Source: Pseudomonadota bacterium
Lineage (GTDB): Bacteria > Pseudomonadota > Gammaproteobacteria > Xanthomonadales > Xanthomonadaceae
Direction of reading: 5' to 3'
NCBI GenBank assembly: GCA_023395465.1
Contig: JAEWZE010000275.1
Coordinates: forward strand, 1 to 6,643
Length of the DNA: 6,643 nucleotides
Part shown: piece by piece, positions 1-5,392 of the stretch
Position numbering within the stretch: position 1 is the stretch's first letter
How the letters are laid out: every line of letters starts with the position of its first letter
Made by a program: the position numbers and the translations under genes
Notes under the pieces: model-generated
What the model was told of the DNA's origin: nothing
What the model saw: the letters and a program-made list of their open reading frames with translations, nothing else
Database searches by the model: none

Positions 1-550
1 CGTCGACGCCGCGCAGGCCGGTCGGCGCCGCGCCGGCGAGGCTGCGGCCCAGCGCCGTGAACCGCGTATCGCCTGCAGGCGCCGCGCCGGATCCGCCGGC
101 ATCGCCCGCCGGCAGCGCGACCCGGAGCGTGCGCGTCTGTGGCGGATAGCAGATGCCGAGGTCGGCGCAGCCCTGGTACTTCACCTGCAGCCCGAGTTCG
201 CGCACGCCGTCGGCCGCGGCGCCGGTCAGCGTGGCGACGAGGCGGCCGCGATAGGTTTCCACCTCGCCGAAGAACTCGTCGGTGTGGCGCTTGCCCGGCG
301 GCAGCTCCAGCGGATTGGCCTTGAAGCCGCCCTCGGCGACCTGCACCGAGGTGCGGTGCCGATACAGGTAGTAGCCCTCGGCGATCGTCCATTCGATCGC
401 GATCCGCCCGCGCTCGACGGCGCGCGCCTGCAGCACGAAGGCCTCGTCGACGGGCAGCAGTTCGCTCTCGTCGACGGCCTGGGCCGGCAGCGCAAGGACC
501 AGCAGCGCGAGCATGGCGGCGCGGGCCAGGTGGGCGGTCAATTGGTTCAA
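1..550 (-). CDS. dsbD: Thiol:disulfide interchange protein DsbD, N-terminal part (runs off the window)
   Basis: DsbD moves electrons from cytoplasmic thioredoxin across the inner membrane to periplasmic DsbC, DsbG and CcmG. The 183 codons seen here cover the signal peptide and most of the periplasmic alpha domain. Visible features are a signal sequence at residues 1-25 with an Arg at 10, a hydrophobic core and a probable cut after AQA; GYYLYR at 59-64; DEFFGEVETYRGRL at 91-104; and YQGCADLGICYPP at 125-137. Its Cys128 and Cys134 match the redox pair Cys103/Cys109 of mature E. coli DsbD. I chose the TTG at 550-548 as start: it overlaps the cutA stop (TTGA), has GGAG 7 nt upstream at 561-558, and gives the signal peptide a charged n-region. 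The in-frame ATG at 514 would remove that region. The transmembrane and C-terminal thioredoxin domains must lie beyond base 1. Family assignment is firm; the start is likely. Confidence 0.92.
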   Translation of the reverse strand, partial: MNQLTAHLARAAMLALLVLALPAQAVDESELLPVDEAFVLQARAVERGRIAIEWTIAEGYYLYRHRTSVQVAEGGFKANPLELPPGKRHTDEFFGEVETYRGRLVATLTGAAADGVRELGLQVKYQGCADLGICYPPQTRTLRVALPAGDAGGSGAAPAGDTRFTALGRSLAGAAPTGLRGVD

Positions 551-876
551 GCGTCGGCTCCGGGGCGGGTCGCGTCTGCGATCCAGGCCAGGTAGGCCGG
601 CAGTCCGCCGGCGATATCGACCGCGATCACTTCCGGAAGTTCGTAGGGATGCAGTTCGAGCACGCGTGCGGTCAGCGCCTCGAGCCGTGCGCGGACGGTC
701 TTGATGACCAGCAGCACCTCCTCGGCGCGCTCGACCCGGCCGTCCCAGCGATAGACCGAGCCCACCGCCGGCAACACGTTCACGCAGGCGGCGAGCCGTT
801 CGTCGACCAGCGCCTCGGCGATGCGCGCGGCGACCGCGGCATCGGGACAGGTACACAGGCAGGCGAGGGCGGTCAC
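547..876 (-). CDS. cutA: Divalent-cation tolerance protein CutA
   Basis: A 109-residue protein of the CutA1 family, small trimeric proteins with a ferredoxin-like fold that bind copper and are linked to divalent-metal tolerance; the exact cellular role is unsettled. The family signature is clear: LCTCPD at residues 7-12, LAACVNVLP at 28-36, VYRWDGRVE at 41-49, VLLVIKT at 54-60 and HPYELPEV at 76-83. Cys8, His76 and Glu82 sit where E. coli CutA has metal-binding positions. The open frame continues far upstream, but family similarity begins at about residue 3. The GTG at 876-874 gives the usual family length (105-115), and no ATG lies in frame nearby. No good Shine-Dalgarno sequence precedes this GTG. 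The gene overlaps dsbD by 4 bases, so the two are probably cotranscribed. The pairing of cutA with dsbD recurs in proteobacteria (from memory). Confidence 0.9.
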   Translation of the reverse strand: MTALACLCTCPDAAVAARIAEALVDERLAACVNVLPAVGSVYRWDGRVERAEEVLLVIKTVRARLEALTARVLELHPYELPEVIAVDIAGGLPAYLAWIADATRPGADA

Positions 877-1095
877 GACAGGGCGGGCATCGGGTTTCCG
901 GGGCCGGATAGGGTAGCCGACGCCGGTCGCGCGGCCGCGCGGATGGCGGAAGGCCCCATGCCCGGAGCGCGGCTGCCCGGGCCGCGCGGCGCGGCGCTGG
1001 CGGACTTGCCGCAACGCTGCGTGCCGGGACCCGCACCATTCCGCCCGAGTCGCTGCCATTATTCTTCCCCCACCCCAGCGTGCCCAAGGTTGCCC
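877..1095. other. Divergent intergenic region, cutA / PagL-like gene
   Basis: This 219-bp spacer must hold the promoters of both flanking genes. It is very GC-rich on the cutA side. AT content rises only near 1056-1066 (CCATTATTCTTC), just upstream of the PagL-like gene. TATTCT at 1060-1065 could be a weak -10 box, but I find no acceptable -35 partner. No operator or convincing repeat is seen. Confidence 0.4.
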
Positions 1096-1590
1096 ATGTC
1101 GCGGATGCCACGTGTCGTATTGCGCCGGCTTGCCCTGCTGATGCTGCCGGTCCTGTGCGGCTGGAGCGTCGCGGCCGCGGCCCAGGTCGAAGCCGGTGCC
1201 GGGGTGTCGCTGACCCGCGGCAACGAGGACACGCCGGTCGTGGCGCTGGCCTGGCTGCCGGAATGGCGCGAATTCCGCGGCGGTACCCTGCACTGGGAGC
1301 TCGGCGCGATGCACGTGCGCGGCCGCAACGACTCGGACTACGACAACGGCGACGACGTCACCCTGGTCCACGGCGGCCTGCGCTACGAACGGCCGAGCGG
1401 CCTGGTCGGCGGCTTCGGCGTGGGCGTGCAGAGCGGCTCGACTGATGCCCTGTCCGGCGATCCGCAGTTCATCAGCACGTTCGGCTGGCGCTGGGGCCGC
1501 TTCTCGCTGCTGGCCCGGCATATCTCCAACGCCAGCCTGCACCAGCCCAACGACGGCGAGACGATGCTGCAGGGGGCGTGGCGGTTCTAG
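1096..1590 (+). CDS. PagL-like lipid A 3-O-deacylase / acyloxyacyl hydrolase family outer-membrane protein
   Basis: A 164-residue secreted protein. PagL enzymes are 8-stranded outer-membrane barrels that remove the 3-O-linked acyl chain from lipid A. Residues 1-30 are a signal peptide (basic n-region, hydrophobic core, AAAAQ cleavage area). The rest alternates in beta-barrel fashion and ends in Trp-Arg-Phe, a C-terminal aromatic typical of proteins inserted by the BAM complex. The key motif is RHISNASLHQPNDGE at 141-155. His142 and Ser144 match the His-x-Ser pair of Pseudomonas PagL (HYSNA, His126/Ser128), and Glu155 is the likely third catalytic residue. Glu155 lies 13 residues after the His, against 14 in P. 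aeruginosa PagL. ATG 1096 is preceded by AAGG (1086-1089) at 6 nt; ATG 1105 is a less likely alternative. Length and motif fit the family. Actual deacylase activity, as opposed to a related hydrolase, is inference. It is convergent with alr. Confidence 0.8.
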   Translation: MSRMPRVVLRRLALLMLPVLCGWSVAAAAQVEAGAGVSLTRGNEDTPVVALAWLPEWREFRGGTLHWELGAMHVRGRNDSDYDNGDDVTLVHGGLRYERPSGLVGGFGVGVQSGSTDALSGDPQFISTFGWRWGRFSLLARHISNASLHQPNDGETMLQGAWRF

Positions 1591-1662
1591 CCGCCGTGGC
1601 GGTCGTGCCCGCTCGCGGCGAGGAGGTACGTCACTTCCGGTCCGGGGCGGCGCCTGCCGTTC
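1591..1662. other. Convergent intergenic region between the PagL-like gene and alr
   Basis: A 72-bp spacer between two converging stop codons. A short GC stem (CCGCC/GGCGG, 1591-1602) follows the PagL-like stop, but its loop is only 2 nt and there is no T-tract. I see no convincing intrinsic terminator on either strand, so termination here is either Rho-dependent or not recognisable by eye. Confidence 0.35.
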
Positions 1663-2739
1663 TCAGCCGCGATGCACGCGCGGCACGCGCTTGAGCCCGG
1701 TCAGCAGGCGGTAGGGACTGTTGCCGCTGCGCGCGGCCACGTCGGCCACCGGCAGGCGCGGACCCCAAAGCTCCACCGTGCTGCCCAGGCCGGCGCGCGG
1801 ATGGTCGGTCAGGTCGATGGTCAGCATGTCCATGGACACGCGCCCGATCAGCTCGCCCGGCTGGCCGTCGATGACCACGGGCGTGCCGGAGGTGGCGTAT
1901 TGCGGATAGCCGTCGGCATAGCCGGCCGCGACCACGCCCACGCGGGTGGGGCGGGTGGTGGTGAACGTCCCGGCGTAGCCGATCGGCTCGCCCGCGGCCA
2001 GTTCGCGCACTGCGATCACCTTCGATTCGAGCGTCATCACCGCGCGCAGCGCACCGGCCTCGGCACGCGGCGCGTCGAGCATGTGCGAGCCGTAGAGCAT
2101 CAGCCCGGGCCGGACCCAGTCGCGGCGCGTCGCCGGCCACGCCATCAGCGCCGCCGAATTGGCCAGGCTGACCGGGACGCCCGGCGGCAGCTGCGCGAGC
2201 GCTGCGTCGAAGGTGTCCAGCTGTTCCGGCGTGCTGGCGTGCGCAAGCTCGTCGGCGCGCGAAAAGTGGCTCATCGCCACCATCCGTTCGATCCAGGGCA
2301 GTGCGGCCAGGCGGCGCCACGCGACGCCATACTCGGCGGGCGACAGGCCCAGCCGGTGCATGCCCGAGTCGAGCTTGAGCCAGACCCGCCAGGGCCGCGC
2401 CGCACGATGCCGCTCCAGCAACTCGACCTGCCAGGGCGATGCGACGACCGTCCACAGGTCGTGGTGCTCGATCAGCGGCAGTTCGCCGGCGTCGAAGAAG
2501 CCCTCCAGCAGCAGGATCGGCGCGCGGATCCCGGCTTCGCGCAGTTCCAGCGCTTCCTCGATGCAGGCCACGCCGAAGCCGTCGGCCTCCGGCTCGAGCG
2601 CGCGCGCGCAGGCGATGGCGCCATGGCCGTAGGCGTCGGCCTTGACCACCGCCAGCGCCCGGCCGCCGCCGAGCGCGCGCGCATGGCGATAGTTGTGGCG
2701 CAGCGCGTCCAGGTCGATGGTGGCGCGCGAGGGGCGCAT
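1663..2739 (-). CDS. alr: Alanine racemase (alr, in the dadX position)
   Basis: A PLP-dependent enzyme that interconverts L- and D-alanine. It supplies D-Ala for peptidoglycan, and in a dad operon it also turns L-Ala into the D-Ala oxidised by DadA. The 358-residue length is normal. The N-terminal barrel carries AVVKADAYGHG at 30-40, with Lys33 as the PLP-binding lysine. KLDSGMHRLG (122-131) carries the conserved Arg129. MSHFSRAD (156-163) and NSAALM (194-199) follow. The C-terminal beta domain has AGYADGYPQY at 272-281, with Tyr274 as the catalytic tyrosine, and GRVSMDM at 299-305. The ATG at 2739-2737 shares its A with the dadA stop (TGATG), so the two are surely one transcript and probably translationally coupled. 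Its position after dadA makes it the functional counterpart of catabolic DadX. Whether the genome has a second, biosynthetic racemase cannot be judged here. Confidence 0.96.
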   Translation of the reverse strand: MRPSRATIDLDALRHNYRHARALGGGRALAVVKADAYGHGAIACARALEPEADGFGVACIEEALELREAGIRAPILLLEGFFDAGELPLIEHHDLWTVVASPWQVELLERHRAARPWRVWLKLDSGMHRLGLSPAEYGVAWRRLAALPWIERMVAMSHFSRADELAHASTPEQLDTFDAALAQLPPGVPVSLANSAALMAWPATRRDWVRPGLMLYGSHMLDAPRAEAGALRAVMTLESKVIAVRELAAGEPIGYAGTFTTTRPTRVGVVAAGYADGYPQYATSGTPVVIDGQPGELIGRVSMDMLTIDLTDHPRAGLGSTVELWGPRLPVADVAARSGNSPYRLLTGLKRVPRVHRG

Positions 2740-4022
2740 CAGCGCAGTCCCTTCGGGTTCGGCCAGGGCCGGCCGTAGCGCGCGATGTCCAGGCCTTCGG
2801 TGTCGATGGCCGGGGTTCGTCCGTCGATCAGGTCGGCCAGGTAGCGCGCCGAACCGCAGGCCATGGTCCAGCCCAGGGTGCCGTGGCCGGTGTTGAGCCA
2901 GAGGTTGCGGAATTTCGTCGCGCCCACCACCGGCGGGCCATCGGGCGTGGACGGGCGCAGGCCGGTCCAGAACTCCGCGGCCGCCAGGTCGCCACCGTCC
3001 GGGTACAGGCTGCGCACCACCAGTTCGAGCGTCTCGCGCCGGCGCAGCGGCAGCGACAGGTCGTAGCCCGACACCTCGGCCATGCCGCCCACGCGGATGC
3101 GGTCGTCGAAGCGGGTGATCGCCACCTTGTAGCTTTCGTCGAGCACGGTCGAATGCGGCGCCATTTCGGGCCGCGTGATCGGGATGGTGAGCGAGTAGCC
3201 CTTGAGCGGATACACCGGCAGGCGGATGCCGAGCGGTGCCAGCAGCTGCGGCGACCAGCTGCCCAGGGCCAGCACGTAGCGGTCGGCGGTTTCGACGCGG
3301 CCGTCGATGCGCACGCCGGCCAGGCGGTCGCCATCGGCCAGCAGCGCCTCGACGTCCTGGCCCTGCCGGAATTCCACCCCGGCCGCCGCCGCCATGGCCG
3401 CCAGCCTGGTGGTGAACAGGTGGCAGTCGCCAGTCTCGTCGCCGGGCAGGCGCAGCGCCCCCGCCAGCGTGTCGCGCACCTGCGCCAGCGCGGGTTCGGC
3501 GCGCACGATGCCGTCGCGGTCGAGCAGTTCGTAGCGCACGCCGTATTCGCGCAGCACCGCGATGTCGCGCGCCGCGCCGTCGAGCTGGGCCTGGGTCCGG
3601 AACAGCTGGGTCGTGCCCAGGGTGCGCTGCTCGTACTCGATCCCCGTGGCCACGCGCAGCTCGGCCAGGCAGTCGCGGCTGTACTCGGCCAGCCGCACCA
3701 TCCGCGCCTTGCTCACCGCATAGCGGCGATGGGTGCAGTTGCGCAGCATCTGCCACAGCCAGCGGTACTGCGCCGGATCGGCGGTGGGGCGGATCGCCAG
3801 CGGCGCGTGCCGCGAGAGCAGCCACTTCACCGCCTTGAGCGGGATGCCCGGCGCCGGCCACGGCGAGGCGTAGCCCGGCGACACCTGGCCGGCGTTGCCG
3901 AAACTGGTGGACAGGGCCGGCGCCGCCTCGCGGTCGACCACCACCACCTCGTGTCCCTGCTGGTGCAGGTACCAGGCGCTGGTCACGCCAATCACGCCCG
4001 AACCCAGGATCAGGATGCGCAT
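2739..4022 (-). CDS. dadA: D-amino acid dehydrogenase small subunit DadA
   Basis: A membrane-associated flavoprotein that oxidises D-alanine and other D-amino acids to 2-oxo acids and ammonia, passing electrons to the respiratory chain. The 427-residue product is near E. coli DadA (432). It shows the FAD dinucleotide-binding motif ILGSGVIGVTSAWYL at 5-19, NAGQVSPGYASPW at 43-55, WQMLRNC at 90-96, RMVRLAEYSRDCL at 107-119, LPGDETGDCHLFT at 192-204, VYPLKGYSLTIPI at 270-282, FWTGLRPSTPDGPPVVG at 351-367 and LNTGHGTLGWTMACGS at 376-391. All of these closely match E. coli DadA. The start is the ATG at 4022-4020. Further upstream the frame stays open but has no family similarity and passes through the control region. 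AGAGG lies only 2 nt before the ATG, so the ribosome site is poorly spaced. Lrp-type control is expected from the divergent regulator next door. Confidence 0.97.
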   Translation of the reverse strand: MRILILGSGVIGVTSAWYLHQQGHEVVVVDREAAPALSTSFGNAGQVSPGYASPWPAPGIPLKAVKWLLSRHAPLAIRPTADPAQYRWLWQMLRNCTHRRYAVSKARMVRLAEYSRDCLAELRVATGIEYEQRTLGTTQLFRTQAQLDGAARDIAVLREYGVRYELLDRDGIVRAEPALAQVRDTLAGALRLPGDETGDCHLFTTRLAAMAAAAGVEFRQGQDVEALLADGDRLAGVRIDGRVETADRYVLALGSWSPQLLAPLGIRLPVYPLKGYSLTIPITRPEMAPHSTVLDESYKVAITRFDDRIRVGGMAEVSGYDLSLPLRRRETLELVVRSLYPDGGDLAAAEFWTGLRPSTPDGPPVVGATKFRNLWLNTGHGTLGWTMACGSARYLADLIDGRTPAIDTEGLDIARYGRPWPNPKGLR

Positions 4023-4079
4023 CGCCTCTGGTCTCGACGAAAGGTCAAAAAGGGTGGAAATCGGAAGCCGCCGGCGGGG

Positions 4080-4151
4080 CGGATGACGCCGTTCCCGCGC
4101 AGGCCGGAGTCCAGCGCCATCGCCCGGGAGGGGTGGACGACGACGCTGGAC
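4080..4151. repeat. Degenerate palindromic intergenic repeat in the dadA leader
   Basis: The stretch GGATGACGCCGTTCCCGCG, followed by AGGCCGGAGTCCAGCG, resembles the widespread proteobacterial intergenic palindrome built on TGACG..TTCCCGCG..AGGCGGGAATCCAG (recalled from memory). It is paired with an inverted arm: GTCCAGCG (4109-4116) and CGCTGGAC (4144-4151) are perfect 8-bp complements around a 27-nt loop. Beyond those 8 bp the arms no longer match well, so this looks like an old, decayed copy. It lies inside the predicted dadA 5' leader. Confidence 0.5.
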
Positions 4152-4153
4152 CC

Positions 4154-4182
4154 GGTGGAAGGAGAAAGCCGGGGCTTCCACC
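4154..4182 (-). promoter_or_regulatory. Hairpin at the predicted dadA transcript start
   Basis: GGTGGAAG (4154-4161) and CTTCCACC (4175-4182) are perfect 8-bp inverted arms around a 13-nt loop. The outer arm abuts the candidate -10 box TATACT at 4188-4183. The predicted transcription start (about 4176) would therefore fall inside the arm, and the stem could act as a DNA operator or as a partial 5' RNA hairpin. The arms are seen directly; the function is inferred. Confidence 0.4.
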
Positions 4183-4192
4183 AGTATAGGAA

Positions 4193-4221
4193 GCAAAATC
4201 CAGTGAAATTCTCCGTTTTGC
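4193..4221. promoter_or_regulatory. Candidate Lrp-type operator
   Basis: An AT-rich patch bounded by GCAAAA (4193-4198) and its inverse TTTTGC (4216-4221), 23 bp apart or about two helical turns. Between them, CAGTGAAATTCTCCG (4201-4215) agrees at 11 of 15 positions with the E. coli Lrp consensus YAGHAWATTWTDCTR. It lies between the two divergent -10 candidates, where a regulator could control both genes. The symmetry and consensus match are seen; binding is inferred. Confidence 0.45.
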
Positions 4222-4272
4222 AGCGCTGTGGCAGGTAAAATCGCTTGGAAACCGGCTTCCCGCGGGACACCC

Positions 4273-4746
4273 ATGAAGGCACGCGAACTCGATCGCATCG
4301 ACCGCCGGATCCTGCGCATCCTGCAGCAGGAGGGGCGGATCCCGTTCACCGAGCTGGGCGAACGCGTGGGACTGTCGACCACCCCCTGCACCGAGCGCGT
4401 GCGCCGCCTCGAGCGCGACGGCGTGATCACCGGCTACCACGCGCGGCTTTCGCCCGCGGCGGTGAAGGCCAGCCTGCTGGTGTTCGTGGAGATCAGCCTG
4501 GCCTACAAGTCCGGCGACATCTTCGAGGAGTTCCGCCGCGCCGCGCTGCGCCTGCCCAACGTGCTGGAGTGCCACCTGGTCTCGGGCGATTTCGACTACC
4601 TGATCAAGGCCCGGATCTCGGAGATGGCGTCCTACCGCAAGCTGCTGGGGAGCACGCTGCTGACCCTGCCGCACGTGCGCGAGTCCAAGAGCTACATCGT
4701 CATGGAAGAAGTGAAGGAGACGCTGGAGCTGCCGGTGGCCGACTGA
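4273..4746 (+). CDS. lrp: Lrp/AsnC-family transcriptional regulator, probable dad operon regulator (Lrp/DadR type)
   Basis: A 157-residue leucine-responsive-type regulator. The N-terminal winged helix-turn-helix spans about residues 4-65: LDRIDRRILRILQQEGRI, then ELGERVGLSTTPCTERVRRLERDGVITGY with the recognition helix near 36-48. The C-terminal RAM domain, which binds amino acids and builds the octamer, spans about 67-145 and includes SLLVFVEISL (67-76), ECHLVSGDFDYL (99-110), YRKLLGSTLLTLPHV (121-135) and YIVMEEVK (141-148). These are very close to E. coli Lrp, so it is a true Lrp-like member and not a distant AsnC paralogue. ATG 4273 is chosen by alignment with Lrp; a weak GGGA lies 5 nt upstream. 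An in-frame GTG at 4228 would extend it through the promoter and is unlikely. Divergence from dadA-alr mirrors Pseudomonas dadR-dadAX, so L-alanine-responsive activation of that operon is the best inference. Confidence 0.95.
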   Translation: MKARELDRIDRRILRILQQEGRIPFTELGERVGLSTTPCTERVRRLERDGVITGYHARLSPAAVKASLLVFVEISLAYKSGDIFEEFRRAALRLPNVLECHLVSGDFDYLIKARISEMASYRKLLGSTLLTLPHVRESKSYIVMEEVKETLELPVAD

Positions 4747-4877
4747 GCGCCAGGCTTTCCCGATCCGGCGGGCGTCATATGGCTGCCTGGTTCTCGGAGC
4801 GGTGCGGTATGCGGTCGTGGTTGTCCAGGCGTGCGGAATCTCGAGAGAGCGTCGCGACCTGACGGGCCCCGCGCGGC

Positions 4878-4960
4878 CGGCAGGCCCCTGCCGCGAATGT
4901 CCCCCGGCTTCCGCCTCCCGGCGAAGGCCTCCTCCTTGATTTCGCCGCAGGGGCCTGCCG
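4878..4960 (-). repeat. Structured intergenic repeat, copy 1
   Basis: Read on the minus strand, the element is a nested stem-loop. The outer stem is 14 bp perfect (4947-4960 with 4878-4891). A G-G mismatch (4946/4892) and a 5-bp GCGAA/TTCGC stem (4941-4945 with 4893-4897) follow. Conserved sequence CGAAATCAAGGAGGAGG (4944-4928) leads into a terminal hairpin with a GGGA loop (about 4930-4907, one mismatch and one wobble). CCGGGGGACATTCG (4907-4894) returns. The conserved parts match copy 2 at 5149-5243, while the stems differ in sequence but still pair. No protein, transposase or known family is evident. Confidence 0.7.
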
Positions 4961-5148
4961 ACCTCGACGGGGCGCGGCTGACGGTAGCGGTGGTGGCCGG
5001 TCGACTATCCCCGGCCGGGCATCGGGCGCCGGGCGGCCAGGGTCAGACGGTTCCGGGGTAGCCAGCGGCTGGCTGATTGGCAGGTCTGCGGCGCCACTTC
5101 GTTGCCGTTGGCGTTGCCTTTGCCATCGGCCTCTACCTCGGGTCATGG

Positions 5149-5243
5149 CGGATGCGGGTGTGCCCGGGGACGAAATCAAGGAGGAGGTGCCGGCCTGCAG
5201 GCCGGCACCGGGGGGCATTCGTCGCCGGGCATACCCGCATCCG
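5149..5243 (+). repeat. Structured intergenic repeat, copy 2
   Basis: A 95-bp nested palindrome. Outer arms CGGATGCGGGTGTGCCCGG (5149-5167) and CCGGGCATACCCGCATCCG (5225-5243) pair over 19 positions with a single G-T. A G-G mismatch (5168/5224) follows, then GACGAA/TTCGTC (5169-5174 with 5218-5223). An asymmetric internal loop has ATCAAGGAGGA (5175-5185) opposite GGGGGGCA (5210-5217). It is closed by a perfect 24-bp palindrome (5186-5209, GGTGCCGGCC / TGCA / GGCCGGCACC). The 17-nt CGAAATCAAGGAGGAGG (5171-5187) and the 14-nt CCGGGGGGCATTCG (5208-5221) recur in copy 1, in opposite orientation. Strand is assigned so that the AAGGAGGAGG loop reads forward. Confidence 0.72.
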
Positions 5244-5319
5244 GCCGCCGCGTCTTGGCAAGGCCCGGCCCTTCCTGCGCCCCCGGTCAAGCCGGCGTGG
5301 CGCCGGATCACGTTGCCCC

Positions 5320-5348
5320 CTTGAAAGCCACGTGAAGCCTCCCCATGT
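5320..5348 (+). promoter_or_regulatory. Sigma-32 (RpoH) heat-shock promoter of groESL
   Basis: CTTGAAA (5320-5326), a 14-bp spacer, then CCCCATGT (5341-5348) match the E. coli sigma-32 consensus (CTTGAAA, 13-15 bp, CCCCATNT) at every defined position. The predicted start, near 5355, leaves a leader of about 113 nt before groES, which contains the CIRCE element. Confidence 0.88.
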
Positions 5349-5392
5349 TCCGCCCACCTCCCGGCTCGTCCGGGATTTTCGCGCCCGCGATG

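Larger units (their letters stand above)
4023..4272. promoter_or_regulatory. Divergent control region between dadA and the Lrp-type regulator
   Basis: A 250-bp spacer. The half next to dadA (4057-4182) is GC-rich and filled with degenerate palindromes. The half near the regulator (4183-4241) is strikingly AT-richer than its surroundings, as expected for promoters and Lrp binding. On the minus strand TATACT (4188-4183) is a good -10 for dadA and would give a leader of about 150 nt. On the plus strand TAAAAT (4236-4241) is a good -10 for the regulator with a leader of about 25 nt. Neither has a strong -35 at the normal distance, which fits promoters that need an activator. The boundaries of control by the neighbouring regulator are inferred, not seen. 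Confidence 0.55.
4747..5319. other. Long gene-free stretch between the Lrp-type gene and the groESL promoter
   Basis: Open frames here are shadows without family resemblance, start context or a sensible protein composition. 4747-4877 holds nothing recognisable apart from a loose CCAGGC/GCCTGG pair (4750-4755 and 4785-4790). The two copies of a structured repeat (4878-4960 and 5149-5243) have their own entries. Between them lie a 15-bp near-perfect palindrome (5060-5074, AGCCAGC G GCTGGCT) and a run of four degenerate hexamers (5101-5124: GTTGCC, GTTGGC, GTTGCC, TTTGCC). After the second copy, CCGGCG TGG CGCCGG (5292-5306) is a 6-bp stem with a 3-nt loop and no T-tract. No clear terminator follows the Lrp-type gene. 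Confidence 0.6.

Noticed and set aside
1006..1065. TTGCCG (1006) with TATTCT (1060) as a sigma-70 promoter for the PagL-like gene
   Set aside because: The spacing is far too long, and no other acceptable -35 is present at 16-18 bp from TATTCT.
1144..1161. Possible lipobox (LPVLC) in the PagL-like signal peptide
   Set aside because: The residue before Cys21 is Leu and not Gly, Ala or Ser, and the family members are integral barrels, so signal peptidase I cleavage is more likely.
877..1542. N-terminal extension of the cutA frame beyond 876
   Set aside because: Similarity to CutA begins at the GTG at 876; the extension is antisense to the PagL-like gene and would triple the protein length.
2883..4238. 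451-codon plus-strand open frame opposite dadA
   Set aside because: It is an antisense shadow of dadA with an Arg/Gln/His-rich composition; dadA on the other strand matches its family over its full length.
4228..4272. GTG at 4228 as start of the Lrp-type regulator
   Set aside because: It would extend the protein through the candidate -10 box, and ATG 4273 aligns with the usual start of Lrp's helix-turn-helix domain.
4878..5243. The paired repeats as integron attC sites, a CRISPR array or an insertion-sequence terminus
   Set aside because: There are no GTTRRRY/RYYYAAC core sites, no regular spacer-repeat alternation, and no transposase or integrase frame nearby.
5292..5306. CCGGCG TGG CGCCGG as an intrinsic terminator
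   Set aside because: The stem is only 6 bp and no T-tract follows; it lies over 500 bp past the nearest plus-strand gene end.
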